Assembly: GCA_965368815.1 (NCBI GenBank)
Contig: CBDUOH010000033.1
Span: 1 to 22,574 of the forward strand
From: UBA5794 sp965368815
Lineage (GTDB): Bacteria > Actinomycetota > Acidimicrobiia > Spongiisociales > UBA5794
DNA: 22,574 nt
Direction of reading: 5' to 3'
In this document: positions 7,510 through 15,327 of the stretch, piece after piece
How positions within the stretch are numbered: position 1 is the first letter of the stretch
Layout: the number at the start of each line of letters is the position of its first letter
Notes under the pieces: generated by a model
What the model was told of the DNA's origin: nothing
Seen by the model: the letters and a program-made list of their open reading frames with translations, nothing else
The model's database searches: none
Translations under genes and position numbers: made by a program

Positions 7510-8516
7510 ATCGAATCCGCCAAAGTGGCGACCATCACAGCCTTGATCGTGTGGAGCCGGTTCTCGGCCTGCTCGAACACGACGCTCGCTGCGGACCCGA
7601 AGACCTCGTCGGTCACCTCGAGGCCGTCCGGCATGTCGGTGTGACGCATCATGTCCGCGCCGACGACCGTGTTTGCGTCATGGAATGCAGGTAGGCAATG
7701 CATGAAACCGACATCGGGGTTCCCCGTTGCCGCCATCAGGTCAGCCGTCACCTGATAGGGACGAAGCATGGTCACTCGTTCGGCCCAAACATCCTTCGGT
7801 TCCCCCATGGACACCCACACATCTGTGTGGACGAAGTCGACCCCATCCACCGCTGCCGTCGCATCCTCGGTCACCGTGACGGATCCACCCGTCCCGGTGG
7901 CGATCTTCCTGGCGACATCGATGACGTCCGATGGCGGTGCCAGTGTGGCAGGTCCCGCGAGACGGAGATCGGCGCCAAGGAGCGCTGCAGTGACGATGTG
8001 TGAACGTGCCATGTTGAAGCGAAGGTCGCCGAGGAACGCGTAGGTGAGGTCGGCGTACTCCTTGCCGCTCGCCTCGCGCATGGTGAGGAAGTCGGCCAGC
8101 ATCTGTGTGGGATGCCACTCGGCGGTGAGTCCGTTGTAGACCGGCACTCCCGATGAGGCGGCAAGTTCCTCGACATCGGCTTGGCGCTCGCCACGGTACT
8201 GGATCGCGTCGTACATCCTGCCGAGGACCCGACCCGTGTCAGCGATGGACTCCTTGTGTCCCATTTGCGATCCGGACGGGTCGAAGTAGGTCACGTGGGC
8301 GCCTTGGTCGTACGCCGCGACCTCGAAAGCAGCCCGTGTCCTCGTGGACGTCTTTTCGAACAGCAGCGCGATGTTCCGTCCCACGAGAACAGGCTCTTCG
8401 GTTCGGGTCGCCTTTGCGGACTTGAGTGAGCTCGACAGATCGAGGAGGTACCGAAGCTCGTCGGGCGTGAAGTCGAGTTCCTTGACGAATGAACGGCCGG
8501 ACAAATCAATGGTCAT
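7506..8516 (-). CDS. arcB: Ornithine carbamoyltransferase, probably catabolic
   Basis: The product is 336 residues, the usual length. It has the carbamoyl-phosphate motif STRTR (57-61, within EKTSTRTRAAFE), HPTQ (135-138), the ornithine-site TDVWVSMGE (231-239) and HCLPAFHD (273-280) with the active-site Cys. The segment FDPSGSQMGHKESIADT is typical of the family. The enzyme links citrulline plus phosphate with ornithine plus carbamoyl phosphate. The anabolic and catabolic forms share these motifs; the catabolic reading rests on its place 33 bases after arcC and near arcA. GGGAG lies seven bases before the ATG. Its stop overlaps that of the SRPBCC gene. Confidence 0.93.
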   Translation of the reverse strand: MTIDLSGRSFVKELDFTPDELRYLLDLSSSLKSAKATRTEEPVLVGRNIALLFEKTSTRTRAAFEVAAYDQGAHVTYFDPSGSQMGHKESIADTGRVLGRMYDAIQYRGERQADVEELAASSGVPVYNGLTAEWHPTQMLADFLTMREASGKEYADLTYAFLGDLRFNMARSHIVTAALLGADLRLAGPATLAPPSDVIDVARKIATGTGGSVTVTEDATAAVDGVDFVHTDVWVSMGEPKDVWAERVTMLRPYQVTADLMAATGNPDVGFMHCLPAFHDANTVVGADMMRHTDMPDGLEVTDEVFGSAASVVFEQAENRLHTIKAVMVATLADSI

Positions 8517-8549
8517 GTTGGTACTCCCGATGCGGTTGTGGTCATGATG

Positions 8550-9494
8550 TCACGACTCGGTGCGGTACACGATGTCGTCGACCTCAGGGGTCACGACGGT
8601 GCCTGCGGTCCCCGCAACGAGCCCCGTGACTTGGGCAAGGGATCCAATGGCGGCAGGGCGCCCTGTTGCGGCGGCGAACTCGCACGCGGCCACCACCTTC
8701 GGTTGCATCGAACCCGCTGGGAAATCCTCCCGCATGGAAAACAACACATCCGGGTTTGCCCGCTCGATCGCGCGCTGATTCGGAGTCCCCCAATCCACAT
8801 AGACCGCATCTGCATCGGTCGCCATGACGAGCAGGTCGGCCTCGAGGTCTCGGGCGAGCAAACCGCTGGCGAAGTCCTTGTCGATGACCGCGTCGATGCC
8901 GACAAGCGTGTTCTCGTCGATGAACATCGTCGGAATCCCGCCTCCTCCTGCGCAGATCACGACAGCGCCCTTTTCCAGCATCCACCGGATCTGTCGCAGC
9001 TCGAAGATCCGGCGAGGTCTCGGAGACGGCACCACACGCCGGAACGAATCGCCATCCTGGGCGAACGCCCACCCGCGCTCCACCGCGAGCTTCTCGGCTA
9101 TGTCACGTTCGTAGAAAGGCCCGATCGGCTTCGTCGGTGTTGCGAACGCGGGATCATCCGGATCGACCTCGATCATGGTCAGCAGTGTTGCCAGCGGCTT
9201 GTCCACCGGGAGCCGGTTGCCGAGCTCCTGCTCGACCATGTATCCGATCATGCCCTGGGTCTCGGCGCCGAGCACATCGAGGGGTGCCGGCGGCACCTCC
9301 CCGAAGGCAGCTTCCTGGAGCGCAAGCAAACCGACCTGTGGTCCGTTGCCATGGGAGATGACGAGCTCGTGGTGTTCCGCGACGGGGGCGAGCTGGTCGC
9401 ACGCAACCCGCACATTGGCCCGCTGGTTGACGTGGGTCAGCGGCTGGCCACGGGCAAGCAGCGCATTTCCACCAAGTGCCACCACGATGCGCAT
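8550..9494 (-). CDS. arcC: Carbamate kinase
   Basis: The product is 314 residues, the normal length. Motifs in order: VVALGGNALL (4-13), VISHGNGPQVG (45-55), CAGGGGIP (181-188), VIDKDFAS (203-210) and TDADAVY (226-232), all typical of the amino-acid-kinase fold of carbamate kinase. It makes ATP and carbamate (then CO2 and ammonia) from carbamoyl phosphate and ADP, the energy-yielding last step of arginine deiminase fermentation. AAGGAG eight bases before ATG 9494 supports the start. It is first in a minus-strand pair with arcB, and diverges from arcA across 169 bases. Confidence 0.95.
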   Translation of the reverse strand: MRIVVALGGNALLARGQPLTHVNQRANVRVACDQLAPVAEHHELVISHGNGPQVGLLALQEAAFGEVPPAPLDVLGAETQGMIGYMVEQELGNRLPVDKPLATLLTMIEVDPDDPAFATPTKPIGPFYERDIAEKLAVERGWAFAQDGDSFRRVVPSPRPRRIFELRQIRWMLEKGAVVICAGGGGIPTMFIDENTLVGIDAVIDKDFASGLLARDLEADLLVMATDADAVYVDWGTPNQRAIERANPDVLFSMREDFPAGSMQPKVVAACEFAAATGRPAAIGSLAQVTGLVAGTAGTVVTPEVDDIVYRTES

Positions 9495-9663
9495 CCAACG
9501 GCTCCTTCAGGCAACGGCGATCCTGACCTCGAAACGATAGCCCCCGGGCCCGCGATCGACCGCGAAACGGTGCAGTTCGTCAAACGATCGGAACCTGGCG
9601 GCAGAACAAAATCCATGCGCTGTCCCCGAATCTGGATGATACGAGGAGTTAACCTTCGCGACC
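9495..9663. promoter_or_regulatory. Divergent arcC / arcA control region
   Basis: The 169-base region separates arcC (minus) from arcA (plus). On the minus strand TATCGT (9534-9539) is a possible -10 for arcC, followed by a leader with AAGGAG. On the plus strand TAACCT (9650-9655) ends eight bases before the arcA ATG. No repeat I could match to a known ArgR or Crp/Fnr operator was found. Confidence 0.5.
9650..9655 (+). promoter_or_regulatory. Possible leaderless-type -10 box (TAACCT) of arcA
   Basis: TAACCT ends eight bases before ATG 9664. The only Shine-Dalgarno-like stretch, GAGGAG at 9643-9648, is 15 bases from the ATG, too far for good use. The box is a weak match. Confidence 0.3.
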
Positions 9664-10908
9664 ATGACTCACCACGAATCCTCAGCCGCGTTCGGTGTCC
9701 ACTCCGAGGTCGGTGTCCTCCGCAAGGTGATCGTGCATCGACCCGGTCTCGAAATGCGCCGACTCACGCCGTCGAACGCAGCCGAGCTGCTTTTCGACGA
9801 TGTGATCTGGGCTCGCAAGGCGGGCATCGAGCACGACGCGTTCGTCGACCTCATGCGCAACGACTTCGGTATCCATGTGATGCACGTCCACAAACTGCTC
9901 GAGGACGTTGTGGCTACCGCCGAGGGGCGGGCCTATGTCTTGGACCGCAAGCTCACGCCCGACGACATCGGTGTCCTCGGCGCCGATGATCTGCGGGCGT
10001 GGATGGATGAGCTGGACGCCGAAACGCTTGTCCGACACCTCATCGGTGGGTTGACCGTGGGCGAGCTGCCGAGCGAGTTCGGCGATGCGGCGGCCAAGGC
10101 GTGGGGTGCCGCCCAATTCGCGATACCGCCCCTACCCAACCAGCTCTTCACGAGAGACAGCTCGTGCTGGATATACGGCGGGGTCACGCTGAACCCGATG
10201 TTCTTTCCCGCAAGACGCAAGGAGACGCTGCACCTCGCTGCGATCTACAAGTTCCATCCCGAGTTCAAGGACGGAGACTTCACGATCTGGTGGGGCGACC
10301 CTCCCGAACAGGATCGGGGGAACGCAATGATCGAGGGCGGCGATGTCATGCCGGTCGGCAACGGTGTGGTGCTCATCGGTATGGGTGAACGCACGACCTA
10401 TCAGGCCGTCGGTCAGGTGGCCAAGCGGCTCTTCGAGGAGGGTGCCGCGGAACGTGTCATCGCGGCGAAGATGCCGTCGGACCGCGCCTCGATGCATCTG
10501 GACACCGTGTTCACGTTCTGTGATGTCGACCTCGTCACGGTGTACCAACCGGTCGTCGACGTGATCCAGGCGGTGAGCTACTACCCGGCGACTGGGGGCG
10601 GGATCGACGTCGTCGCCGAGACGGATGGTTGGCTCGACGTCGTTAAGCGAGCGCTCGGTCTCAAACAGCTCAGGGTCGTTCCCACCGGGGGTGACCTGTT
10701 CCAGCAGGAGCGCGAGCAATGGGACGACGGGAACAATGTCGTCGCGCTCGAACCGGGGGTCGTTGTGGCGTACCGCCGCAATGAGTGGACGAATGCCCGA
10801 CTGCGCAACGCTGGCGTCACCGTGCTCGAGATCGATGGGTCCGAACTCGGCCGTGGCCGCGGCGGGGGACACTGCATGACGTGCCCCGTGTGGCGCGAAC
10901 CCGTGTAG
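9664..10908 (+). CDS. arcA: Arginine deiminase
   Basis: The product is 414 residues, the usual length. Family motifs: FGVHSEVGVLRKVIVHRPG (10-28), LFTRD (161-165), EGGDVMPVG (224-232), MHLDTVFTF (277-285, with the catalytic His278 and Asp280) and GGGHCMTCPV (400-409) with the nucleophile Cys404. The enzyme hydrolyses L-arginine to citrulline and ammonia in the cytoplasm, the first step of the pathway completed by ArcB and ArcC next door. No arginine/ornithine antiporter gene is in the window. The gene is transcribed away from arcC. Confidence 0.96.
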   Translation: MTHHESSAAFGVHSEVGVLRKVIVHRPGLEMRRLTPSNAAELLFDDVIWARKAGIEHDAFVDLMRNDFGIHVMHVHKLLEDVVATAEGRAYVLDRKLTPDDIGVLGADDLRAWMDELDAETLVRHLIGGLTVGELPSEFGDAAAKAWGAAQFAIPPLPNQLFTRDSSCWIYGGVTLNPMFFPARRKETLHLAAIYKFHPEFKDGDFTIWWGDPPEQDRGNAMIEGGDVMPVGNGVVLIGMGERTTYQAVGQVAKRLFEEGAAERVIAAKMPSDRASMHLDTVFTFCDVDLVTVYQPVVDVIQAVSYYPATGGGIDVVAETDGWLDVVKRALGLKQLRVVPTGGDLFQQEREQWDDGNNVVALEPGVVVAYRRNEWTNARLRNAGVTVLEIDGSELGRGRGGGHCMTCPVWREPV

Positions 10909-10979
10909 CAGCGCCGTTGCCCAGGTAGCCGTGCCGCCACAATTCTGCCTGTCATTTCGATGTGGGCGCCACTGACCCA

Positions 10980-10985
10980 TACAAT
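10980..10985 (+). promoter_or_regulatory. Leaderless-type -10 box (TACAAT) of the CDF gene
   Basis: TACAAT ends eight bases before ATG 10994, and no Shine-Dalgarno occurs in between, so the transcript may begin at or close to the start codon. Confidence 0.5.
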
Positions 10986-10993
10986 CGGGTGCC

Positions 10994-11896
10994 ATGGCAT
11001 CAGGTTCACGACGTCTCATCCTGTTGGCACTGACCGCGAACTCCGCGATTGCTGTCACCAAATTCATCGCCGCTGGCATCAGTGGCAGTACCGCCATGTT
11101 CGCTGAGGCGGTTCACTCGGTGGCCGATTCGGGGAATCAGTTGTTCCTTCTGCGGGGCGAAGCTGTTTCACGATACGGCCCATCGGTCACGCATCCATAT
11201 GGTCGTGGCGCGGCCCTGTACTTCTGGTCCTTCATGGTGGCGGTGCTGCTGTTCGTCGGTGGTGGTGTGTGGTCGATCTTCAACGGCTGGCAGCGGGTGA
11301 TCCACGCTGACGCGCACGAGAGCGACGGGCTGTTGTTCTCACTCGGTGTGCTCGCCATTGCGGCGGTGTTCGAGATATTCATTGCATTTCTTCCGGCGGT
11401 GAAGGAGTTCAACAAGTCCCGCGGTTCGCGTGGCGTCTGGCGCACCATCCGTGAGTCGAAGGACCCTGCGCTGGTGATCGTGGTCTTCGAGGATGCTGCA
11501 GCCGTCGCCGGATTGATCATTGCGGCAGCCGGATTGCTGCTGACCGAATTCACCCACAACGCGGTCTGGGACGGACTTGCCTCGGTGGCCATCGGACTGT
11601 TGTTGTGCAATGTCGCGTTCGTCATCGCCCGTGAGATGAAAGCGTTGCTCGAAGGGGAGTCAGCGTCGCGGGAGAACCGCACCGCGATACGGGTCGCCAT
11701 CCTGTCCGTCGGTCCGGTGAACCATGTCGATCGACTCCTGACCATGCAGCTCGGACCGGATGAGATCCTGGTCAATGCCGATGTCGCCTTCGACAAGGAC
11801 GCCGATGTGGTTGCCGCGATCGAGCAGATCGAGCGCGCTGTTGCGGATGCTGTGCCGGCGGCAACGCGGATCTTCATCGAGCCGAACCGCCGATGA
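10994..11896 (+). CDS. Cation diffusion facilitator family transporter
   Basis: The product is 300 residues with about six membrane segments and a cytoplasmic C-terminal domain. The second helix contains AEAVHSVADSGNQLF, with the HxxxD pair H41/D45 that forms half of the metal site in CDF transporters. The fifth has VVFEDAAAVAGLIIA with E166/D167 in place of the usual HxxxD/DxxxD, as in the SLC30A9-like branch. It would exchange a divalent cation, probably Zn or Mn, for protons; the metal is not certain. Its TGA stop overlaps the ATG of homoserine kinase as ATGA, so the two genes are translationally coupled. Confidence 0.9.
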   Translation: MASGSRRLILLALTANSAIAVTKFIAAGISGSTAMFAEAVHSVADSGNQLFLLRGEAVSRYGPSVTHPYGRGAALYFWSFMVAVLLFVGGGVWSIFNGWQRVIHADAHESDGLLFSLGVLAIAAVFEIFIAFLPAVKEFNKSRGSRGVWRTIRESKDPALVIVVFEDAAAVAGLIIAAAGLLLTEFTHNAVWDGLASVAIGLLLCNVAFVIAREMKALLEGESASRENRTAIRVAILSVGPVNHVDRLLTMQLGPDEILVNADVAFDKDADVVAAIEQIERAVADAVPAATRIFIEPNRR

Positions 11897-12735
11897 TCGG
11901 CGAAGCGTCGGCGCCTGCATCGTCCGCGAATCTGGGCCCCGGGTTCGACACCATCGCCATTGCGCTGTCCTTGCGGTGTGTTGCATCCGCCGAGCCGTCC
12001 GATGGCATGACACTCACCGAAGGCGGTTCCACGACAAGGCTGCCTCCGAATGACCTGATCGCGAGGGCGGTCGAGCGTGCAGTCGGCCGTCCCATGCATG
12101 TGACCCTCGCCAACGAGGTACCACGGGCCCGGGGGCTCGGGTCCTCCGCTGCGGTCATCGCCGCGGTTGCTGCGGCGTCGCTCAAGGCAACAGGAGCAGA
12201 TCGCGATCCCACCGAGGTGTACCGCATCGTCTGTGAATTGGAGGGTCACCCCGACAATGCGGCTGCGACCGTCTTCGGCGGCCTCGTGGCGGCGACGCAT
12301 GATGGTGTCCAACGGCTGGATCTGCATGAGTCCCTGCTCCCGGTGGTCGCCATTCCCGAGACCCCATTGCGCACATCGAACGCACGTGCAGCGCTGACAC
12401 CCACGATCGACCGTGATGTCGTGACGCGTTCGCTCGGGCGCCTCGCGTTCCTCATCGAGGGTCTCTCGAGCGGGAATGCAGACGTTCTCCGTCATGCAGC
12501 GGGCGACGAGCTCCATGAGGCCCCTCGGTCGGTGTTGTCGCCGATCACAGGTCAGCTGATCGAAGCAGCACGGAATGCCGGCGCTGTGCATGCGTGCTGG
12601 TCCGGCGCCGGGCCGACGGCGCTGGCGTTTGCGACGGCGGAGACGAGAGGGCGGGTCATCGGAGCTCTCGGAGGCGTGCTCGGCACACGGGGTGAGGTGC
12701 TTGCGCTCAAGGTCGATACCGAGGGCCTCAGCTGA
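11893..12735 (+). CDS. thrB: Homoserine kinase (GHMP family)
   Basis: The product is 280 residues. GHMP motifs: PASSANLGPGFD (8-19), the phosphate-binding loop PRARGLGSSAA (77-87), EGHPDNAAATVFGG (117-130) and the C-terminal WSGAGPTALAF (236-246). The EGHPDN form is typical of ThrB, which phosphorylates L-homoserine for threonine synthesis. The start overlaps the upstream stop by four bases (ATGA). The usual partners hom and thrC are not adjacent. The last eight bases overlap the convergent phosphatase gene. Confidence 0.92.
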   Translation: MIGEASAPASSANLGPGFDTIAIALSLRCVASAEPSDGMTLTEGGSTTRLPPNDLIARAVERAVGRPMHVTLANEVPRARGLGSSAAVIAAVAAASLKATGADRDPTEVYRIVCELEGHPDNAAATVFGGLVAATHDGVQRLDLHESLLPVVAIPETPLRTSNARAALTPTIDRDVVTRSLGRLAFLIEGLSSGNADVLRHAAGDELHEAPRSVLSPITGQLIEAARNAGAVHACWSGAGPTALAFATAETRGRVIGALGGVLGTRGEVLALKVDTEGLS

Positions 12736-13153
12736 CCCCGGTCAGTCGGTCGAGGTCCAGGGAGCGAACGGTGGCATCGATCACACGGGCGGTGGCTCGG
12801 TAGGTTTCGAGGTCGGACCCGTATGGGTCCTCGACATGCCCCCCCGGCTGCAGGAGACGGACCCGATCGTGCGCGATGTCTTCGTACACCCTGCGTGCGA
12901 TCTCGACGTGGCTGTCCTCCATGCACAGCACGACGTCGGGCATCACAACGTCGTGGATGCTCCGAGAGCGGTGCGGTGTCAGGTCCACACCGAACTCGCG
13001 CCCGACAGCGACCATCGAATCCGTCGCCGGGTAGTGCGGTACCGCCATTGTTCCGGCGCTCTCGAATACGACGTCGCGGTCACTCCATACGTCGCGAGCG
13101 ATGTATTCGGCGAGTGGTGAGCGACAGATGTTGCCCGAACAGACGAACAGCAC
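12728..13153 (-). CDS. Low-molecular-weight protein-tyrosine/arginine phosphatase
   Basis: From GTG 13153 the product is 141 residues, a normal size. The P-loop C-S-G-N-I-C-R (5-11, CX5R) followed by SPLAE is diagnostic, and EDPYG with Asp109 is the general-acid region. The enzyme removes phosphate from tyrosine or, in some bacteria, arginine residues. A longer reading frame runs back to 13435 but adds an Arg/Pro-rich leader antisense to the neighbour, so it is rejected. The GTG lies 14 bases after the stop of the class C26 hydrolase gene, suggesting co-transcription. The start lacks a clear ribosome site. Confidence 0.88.
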   Translation of the reverse strand: MLFVCSGNICRSPLAEYIARDVWSDRDVVFESAGTMAVPHYPATDSMVAVGREFGVDLTPHRSRSIHDVVMPDVVLCMEDSHVEIARRVYEDIAHDRVRLLQPGGHVEDPYGSDLETYRATARVIDATVRSLDLDRLTGVS

Positions 13154-13167
13154 CCGCGCAGCGATGA

Positions 13168-13905
13168 CTATCGATCCGCCCGGTACTTCTCGGCCGCCTG
13201 GATGAAGGCCACAAACAGCTCGTTCGACGGTGCATGGTCCCGGATTCTCAAGAACTCGGGGTGCCACTGCACAGCGAGCAGCGGCCACTCTGGATCGGCG
13301 TGGGCGATTGCTTCGATGGTCTCGTCCTCTGCCCTCGCCACCACCCGTAGGTCTGATCCGAGTGTGTCGACGGCCTGGTGGTGCAGTGAGTTCACGCCGT
13401 GTCGGCCCGGCCCGATGATGTCTGCGATCAGGCAATCCGGCTCGACTGTCACCGTCGTCTCGGGCTCGTATGCGGTCTCGATGACGTCATGGCCGTCTCG
13501 CCCCAGTTGGGAAGGGAGGTCTTGGACGAGGGTGCCGCCGAATGCGACGTTCACGACCTGGAGACCCCGGCATATCGCAAAGGTCGGCATCTTGCGCTCG
13601 CGTGCCTTGCGCACGAGTGCGAGTTCGTAGGCATCCCGCTCAGTGTCGACATCAGCGACGGTTGCATGCGGATCGGCGTCGTATCGAGCGGGATCGATGT
13701 CGCCACCACCGGGAATGAGCACCCCGTCGAGGCGGTCAAGGATCTCATCCATGTGGTCGAGATCTGTCGGGATCAGCATGACAGGTGCCGCTCCCGCCGC
13801 AAGGACACCGTCGGTATATGTATGGAAGACCGCATACGCACGCAGGCTCCGGCCTACGGATTCGATGTACTTGGGACGGCCTGTGATGCCGATCAGTGGG
13901 TGCAT
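13168..13905 (-). CDS. Gamma-glutamyl-gamma-aminobutyrate hydrolase-like (peptidase C26) protein
   Basis: The product is 245 residues from ATG 13905. It opens with PLIGITGRP, has VLIPGGGDIDPARY (62-75), the nucleophile Cys112 in FAICRGLQVVNVAFGG, and His215/Glu217 in AVQWHPE: the class-I glutamine-amidotransferase triad. The GGGDIDP and ICRGLQ forms fit the PuuD/C26 hydrolases that cleave gamma-glutamyl bonds (for example gamma-Glu-GABA), but no putrescine genes are near, so the substrate is uncertain. A TATCAT box six bases before the ATG, with no ribosome site, supports this start over the in-frame one at 13962. Confidence 0.9.
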   Translation of the reverse strand: MHPLIGITGRPKYIESVGRSLRAYAVFHTYTDGVLAAGAAPVMLIPTDLDHMDEILDRLDGVLIPGGGDIDPARYDADPHATVADVDTERDAYELALVRKARERKMPTFAICRGLQVVNVAFGGTLVQDLPSQLGRDGHDVIETAYEPETTVTVEPDCLIADIIGPGRHGVNSLHHQAVDTLGSDLRVVARAEDETIEAIAHADPEWPLLAVQWHPEFLRIRDHAPSNELFVAFIQAAEKYRADR

Positions 13906-13911
13906 CAGCCG

Positions 13912-13917
13912 ATGATA
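13912..13917 (-). promoter_or_regulatory. Leaderless-type -10 box (TATCAT) of the C26 hydrolase gene
   Basis: TATCAT on the minus strand is separated from ATG 13905 by CGGCTG (six bases). No Shine-Dalgarno is present. Confidence 0.5.
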
Positions 13918-13963
13918 CCGAACGGCGACGCGACAACGACGACCGTCAGCGCCAGAAACCACC

Positions 13964-13969
13964 TATCCT
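13964..13969 (+). promoter_or_regulatory. Candidate -10 box (TATCCT) of the bS22 gene
   Basis: TATCCT fits TANNNT and would give a leader of about 70 bases before ATG 14045. No good -35 was seen. Confidence 0.35.
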
Positions 13970-14044
13970 TTCGGAACGCGTGTGGCCCGTGTCACGACGG
14001 AAGCCCGCAATACATCCTGATTCTCAAGTGAGGGGTTTCCCGAC

Positions 14045-14137
14045 ATGGGTTCGCTTATCAAGAAGCGTCGCAAGAAGATGAGTAAGCACAAATACCGCAA
14101 GCGGCTCAAGGCCAACAGGCACAAGCGCAAGCGCTAG
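14045..14137 (+). CDS. Small ribosomal subunit protein bS22 (AURKAIP1/COX24 domain)
   Basis: The product has only 30 residues: MGSLIKKRRKKMSKHKYRKR then LKANRHKRKR. More than half are Lys or Arg. It closely follows the actinobacterial bS22 pattern, MGSVIKKRRKRMSKKKHRK, a protein found in mycobacterial ribosomes near the decoding centre; the family also carries the AURKAIP1/COX24 domain. GTGAGGGG at 14028-14035 lies nine bases before the ATG. A perfect 13-bp hairpin starts six bases after the stop, so this is a single-gene transcript. It diverges from the C26 hydrolase gene. Confidence 0.92.
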   Translation: MGSLIKKRRKKMSKHKYRKRLKANRHKRKR

Positions 14138-14143
14138 AACTCC

Positions 14144-14175
14144 GAAACGCTCCAGCTCACCGGCTGGAGCGTTTC
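14144..14175 (+). terminator. Strong hairpin terminator after bS22
   Basis: The arms GAAACGCTCCAGC (14144-14156) and GCTGGAGCGTTTC (14163-14175) are a perfect 13-bp inverted repeat with the loop TCACCG. The T-run is weak (GTTTC then TGGG), so it may act as a hairpin terminator with little U-tract or as an mRNA-stabilising end. It sits 21 bases before the next gene. Confidence 0.8.
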
Positions 14176-14196
14176 TGGGTCTGCTTCAATGACGTG

Positions 14197-15327
14197 ATGC
14201 TTACCGATCAGAACGCGCAATTCGACGTACCGGCGGACATCGCCTATTTCAACACCGCCTATTTCGGCCCGAGGCTTCACACCGTCGCCACAGCAGCCGT
14301 TGACACCATCGGCCTGACAGGCCGCCCTTGGGATGTCGGACCTGCTCTGTTCTTCGATCCCGTGGAGGACCTCCGCCGGGCGGTGGCTGAGACGCTCAAT
14401 GCCGATGCCGACGGAGTGGCGCTGATCCCCGGTATCTCGTACGGCGCCGGTACCGCCGCGCGTAACCTGTCCGTGGGTCCCGGTAGAACCGTCATCCTGT
14501 TGGCAGAACAGTTCCCGTCGAACGTCTACCCGTGGCGAGCCGTCACCGCAGCCGAGGGTGGCGACATCGTCGTGGTGCACCGCCACCCCGATGGTTGGAC
14601 GAACGCAATCGTCGATGCGATCGATGACCGCACGGCTGTCGTTGCAGTTCCCAACTGCCATTGGACTGACGGTTCCATCGTTGACCTGGTCGCCGTCGGC
14701 GAGGCCGCGCGGCATCACGGTGCAGCGCTCTGTATCGACGCCTCCCAGTCGTTTGGTGCTCTCCCGCTCGATGTCGAGGTCGTGCAGCCGGACTTCGTCT
14801 ACAGCGTCGGCTACAAGTGGCAGCTCGGCTTCTACGGGCTCGGCTACATGTGGGTGGCCCCGGCACACCGTGGTGGCGCCCCCCTTGAAGAAGGATGGGC
14901 GGTCCGCAAGGACGCTGAGAATTTCTCGGGTCTCGTTGACTACACGGATGTGTACGAACCCGGCGCCCGGCGGTTCGATGTCGGCGAACGTTCGAACTTC
15001 GTGGCAGTGGCCATGAACAACGCGGCGATGCGACAGATCAACGAGTGGGGAGTGCCTGAGATCGCGGCGTCGCTGCGAGGCATCACCGACGCCATTGCCA
15101 CGGGCGCCGGGGAGGCAGGTTGGGTGTCCGGGCCGGCTGAACAGCGGGTGGGACACATGATCGGACTCCGCCATCCCAACGGGCTACCCGACGGCTTGTC
15201 ACGTGCACTCAGTCAGGCCCGTGTGATCGTGAGTGTCCGGGGTGACTCTGTGCGGGTGAGCCCGTATCTGCACACCACCGATGAGGATGTCGACCGGCTC
15301 GTGGCGGTGCTTGGCTCGGTCGTCTAG
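14197..15327 (+). CDS. Class-V aminotransferase-fold PLP enzyme
   Basis: The product is 376 residues from ATG 14197 (a GTG codon sits just before it). The PLP features are IDASQSFGALPLDV with Asp181 and VYSVGYKWQLGFYG with the Schiff-base Lys207. AYFNTAYFGP near the start and YLHTTDEDVDRLV near the end match the cysteine-desulfurase/kynureninase-like subgroup. The reaction cannot be told from sequence; no iron-sulfur or kynurenine genes are nearby. Its TAG stop interlocks with the TAG stop of the convergent CopD-like gene through CTAG (15324-15327). Confidence 0.87.
   Translation: MLTDQNAQFDVPADIAYFNTAYFGPRLHTVATAAVDTIGLTGRPWDVGPALFFDPVEDLRRAVAETLNADADGVALIPGISYGAGTAARNLSVGPGRTVILLAEQFPSNVYPWRAVTAAEGGDIVVVHRHPDGWTNAIVDAIDDRTAVVAVPNCHWTDGSIVDLVAVGEAARHHGAALCIDASQSFGALPLDVEVVQPDFVYSVGYKWQLGFYGLGYMWVAPAHRGGAPLEEGWAVRKDAENFSGLVDYTDVYEPGARRFDVGERSNFVAVAMNNAAMRQINEWGVPEIAASLRGITDAIATGAGEAGWVSGPAEQRVGHMIGLRHPNGLPDGLSRALSQARVIVSVRGDSVRVSPYLHTTDEDVDRLVAVLGSVV

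Noticed and set aside
9495..9663. ArgR or Fnr/Crp operator between arcC and arcA
   Set aside because: I found only short, imperfect inverted bits (GTTC...GAAC) and nothing close to a known consensus.
8538..9989. A 483-codon plus-strand open frame across arcC and into arcA
   Set aside because: It runs antisense to arcC, then in another frame of arcA. Its composition is Arg/His/Pro-rich with no family motif, which is typical of shadow frames in GC-rich genes.
11137..12591. A 484-codon minus-strand frame over the CDF and thrB genes
   Set aside because: Both plus-strand genes have diagnostic motifs; this frame is a composition shadow.
13154..13435. N-terminal extension of the phosphatase up to 13435
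   Set aside because: The extension is antisense-like Arg/Pro-rich text overlapping the C26 hydrolase gene; the family begins at VLFVCSGN.
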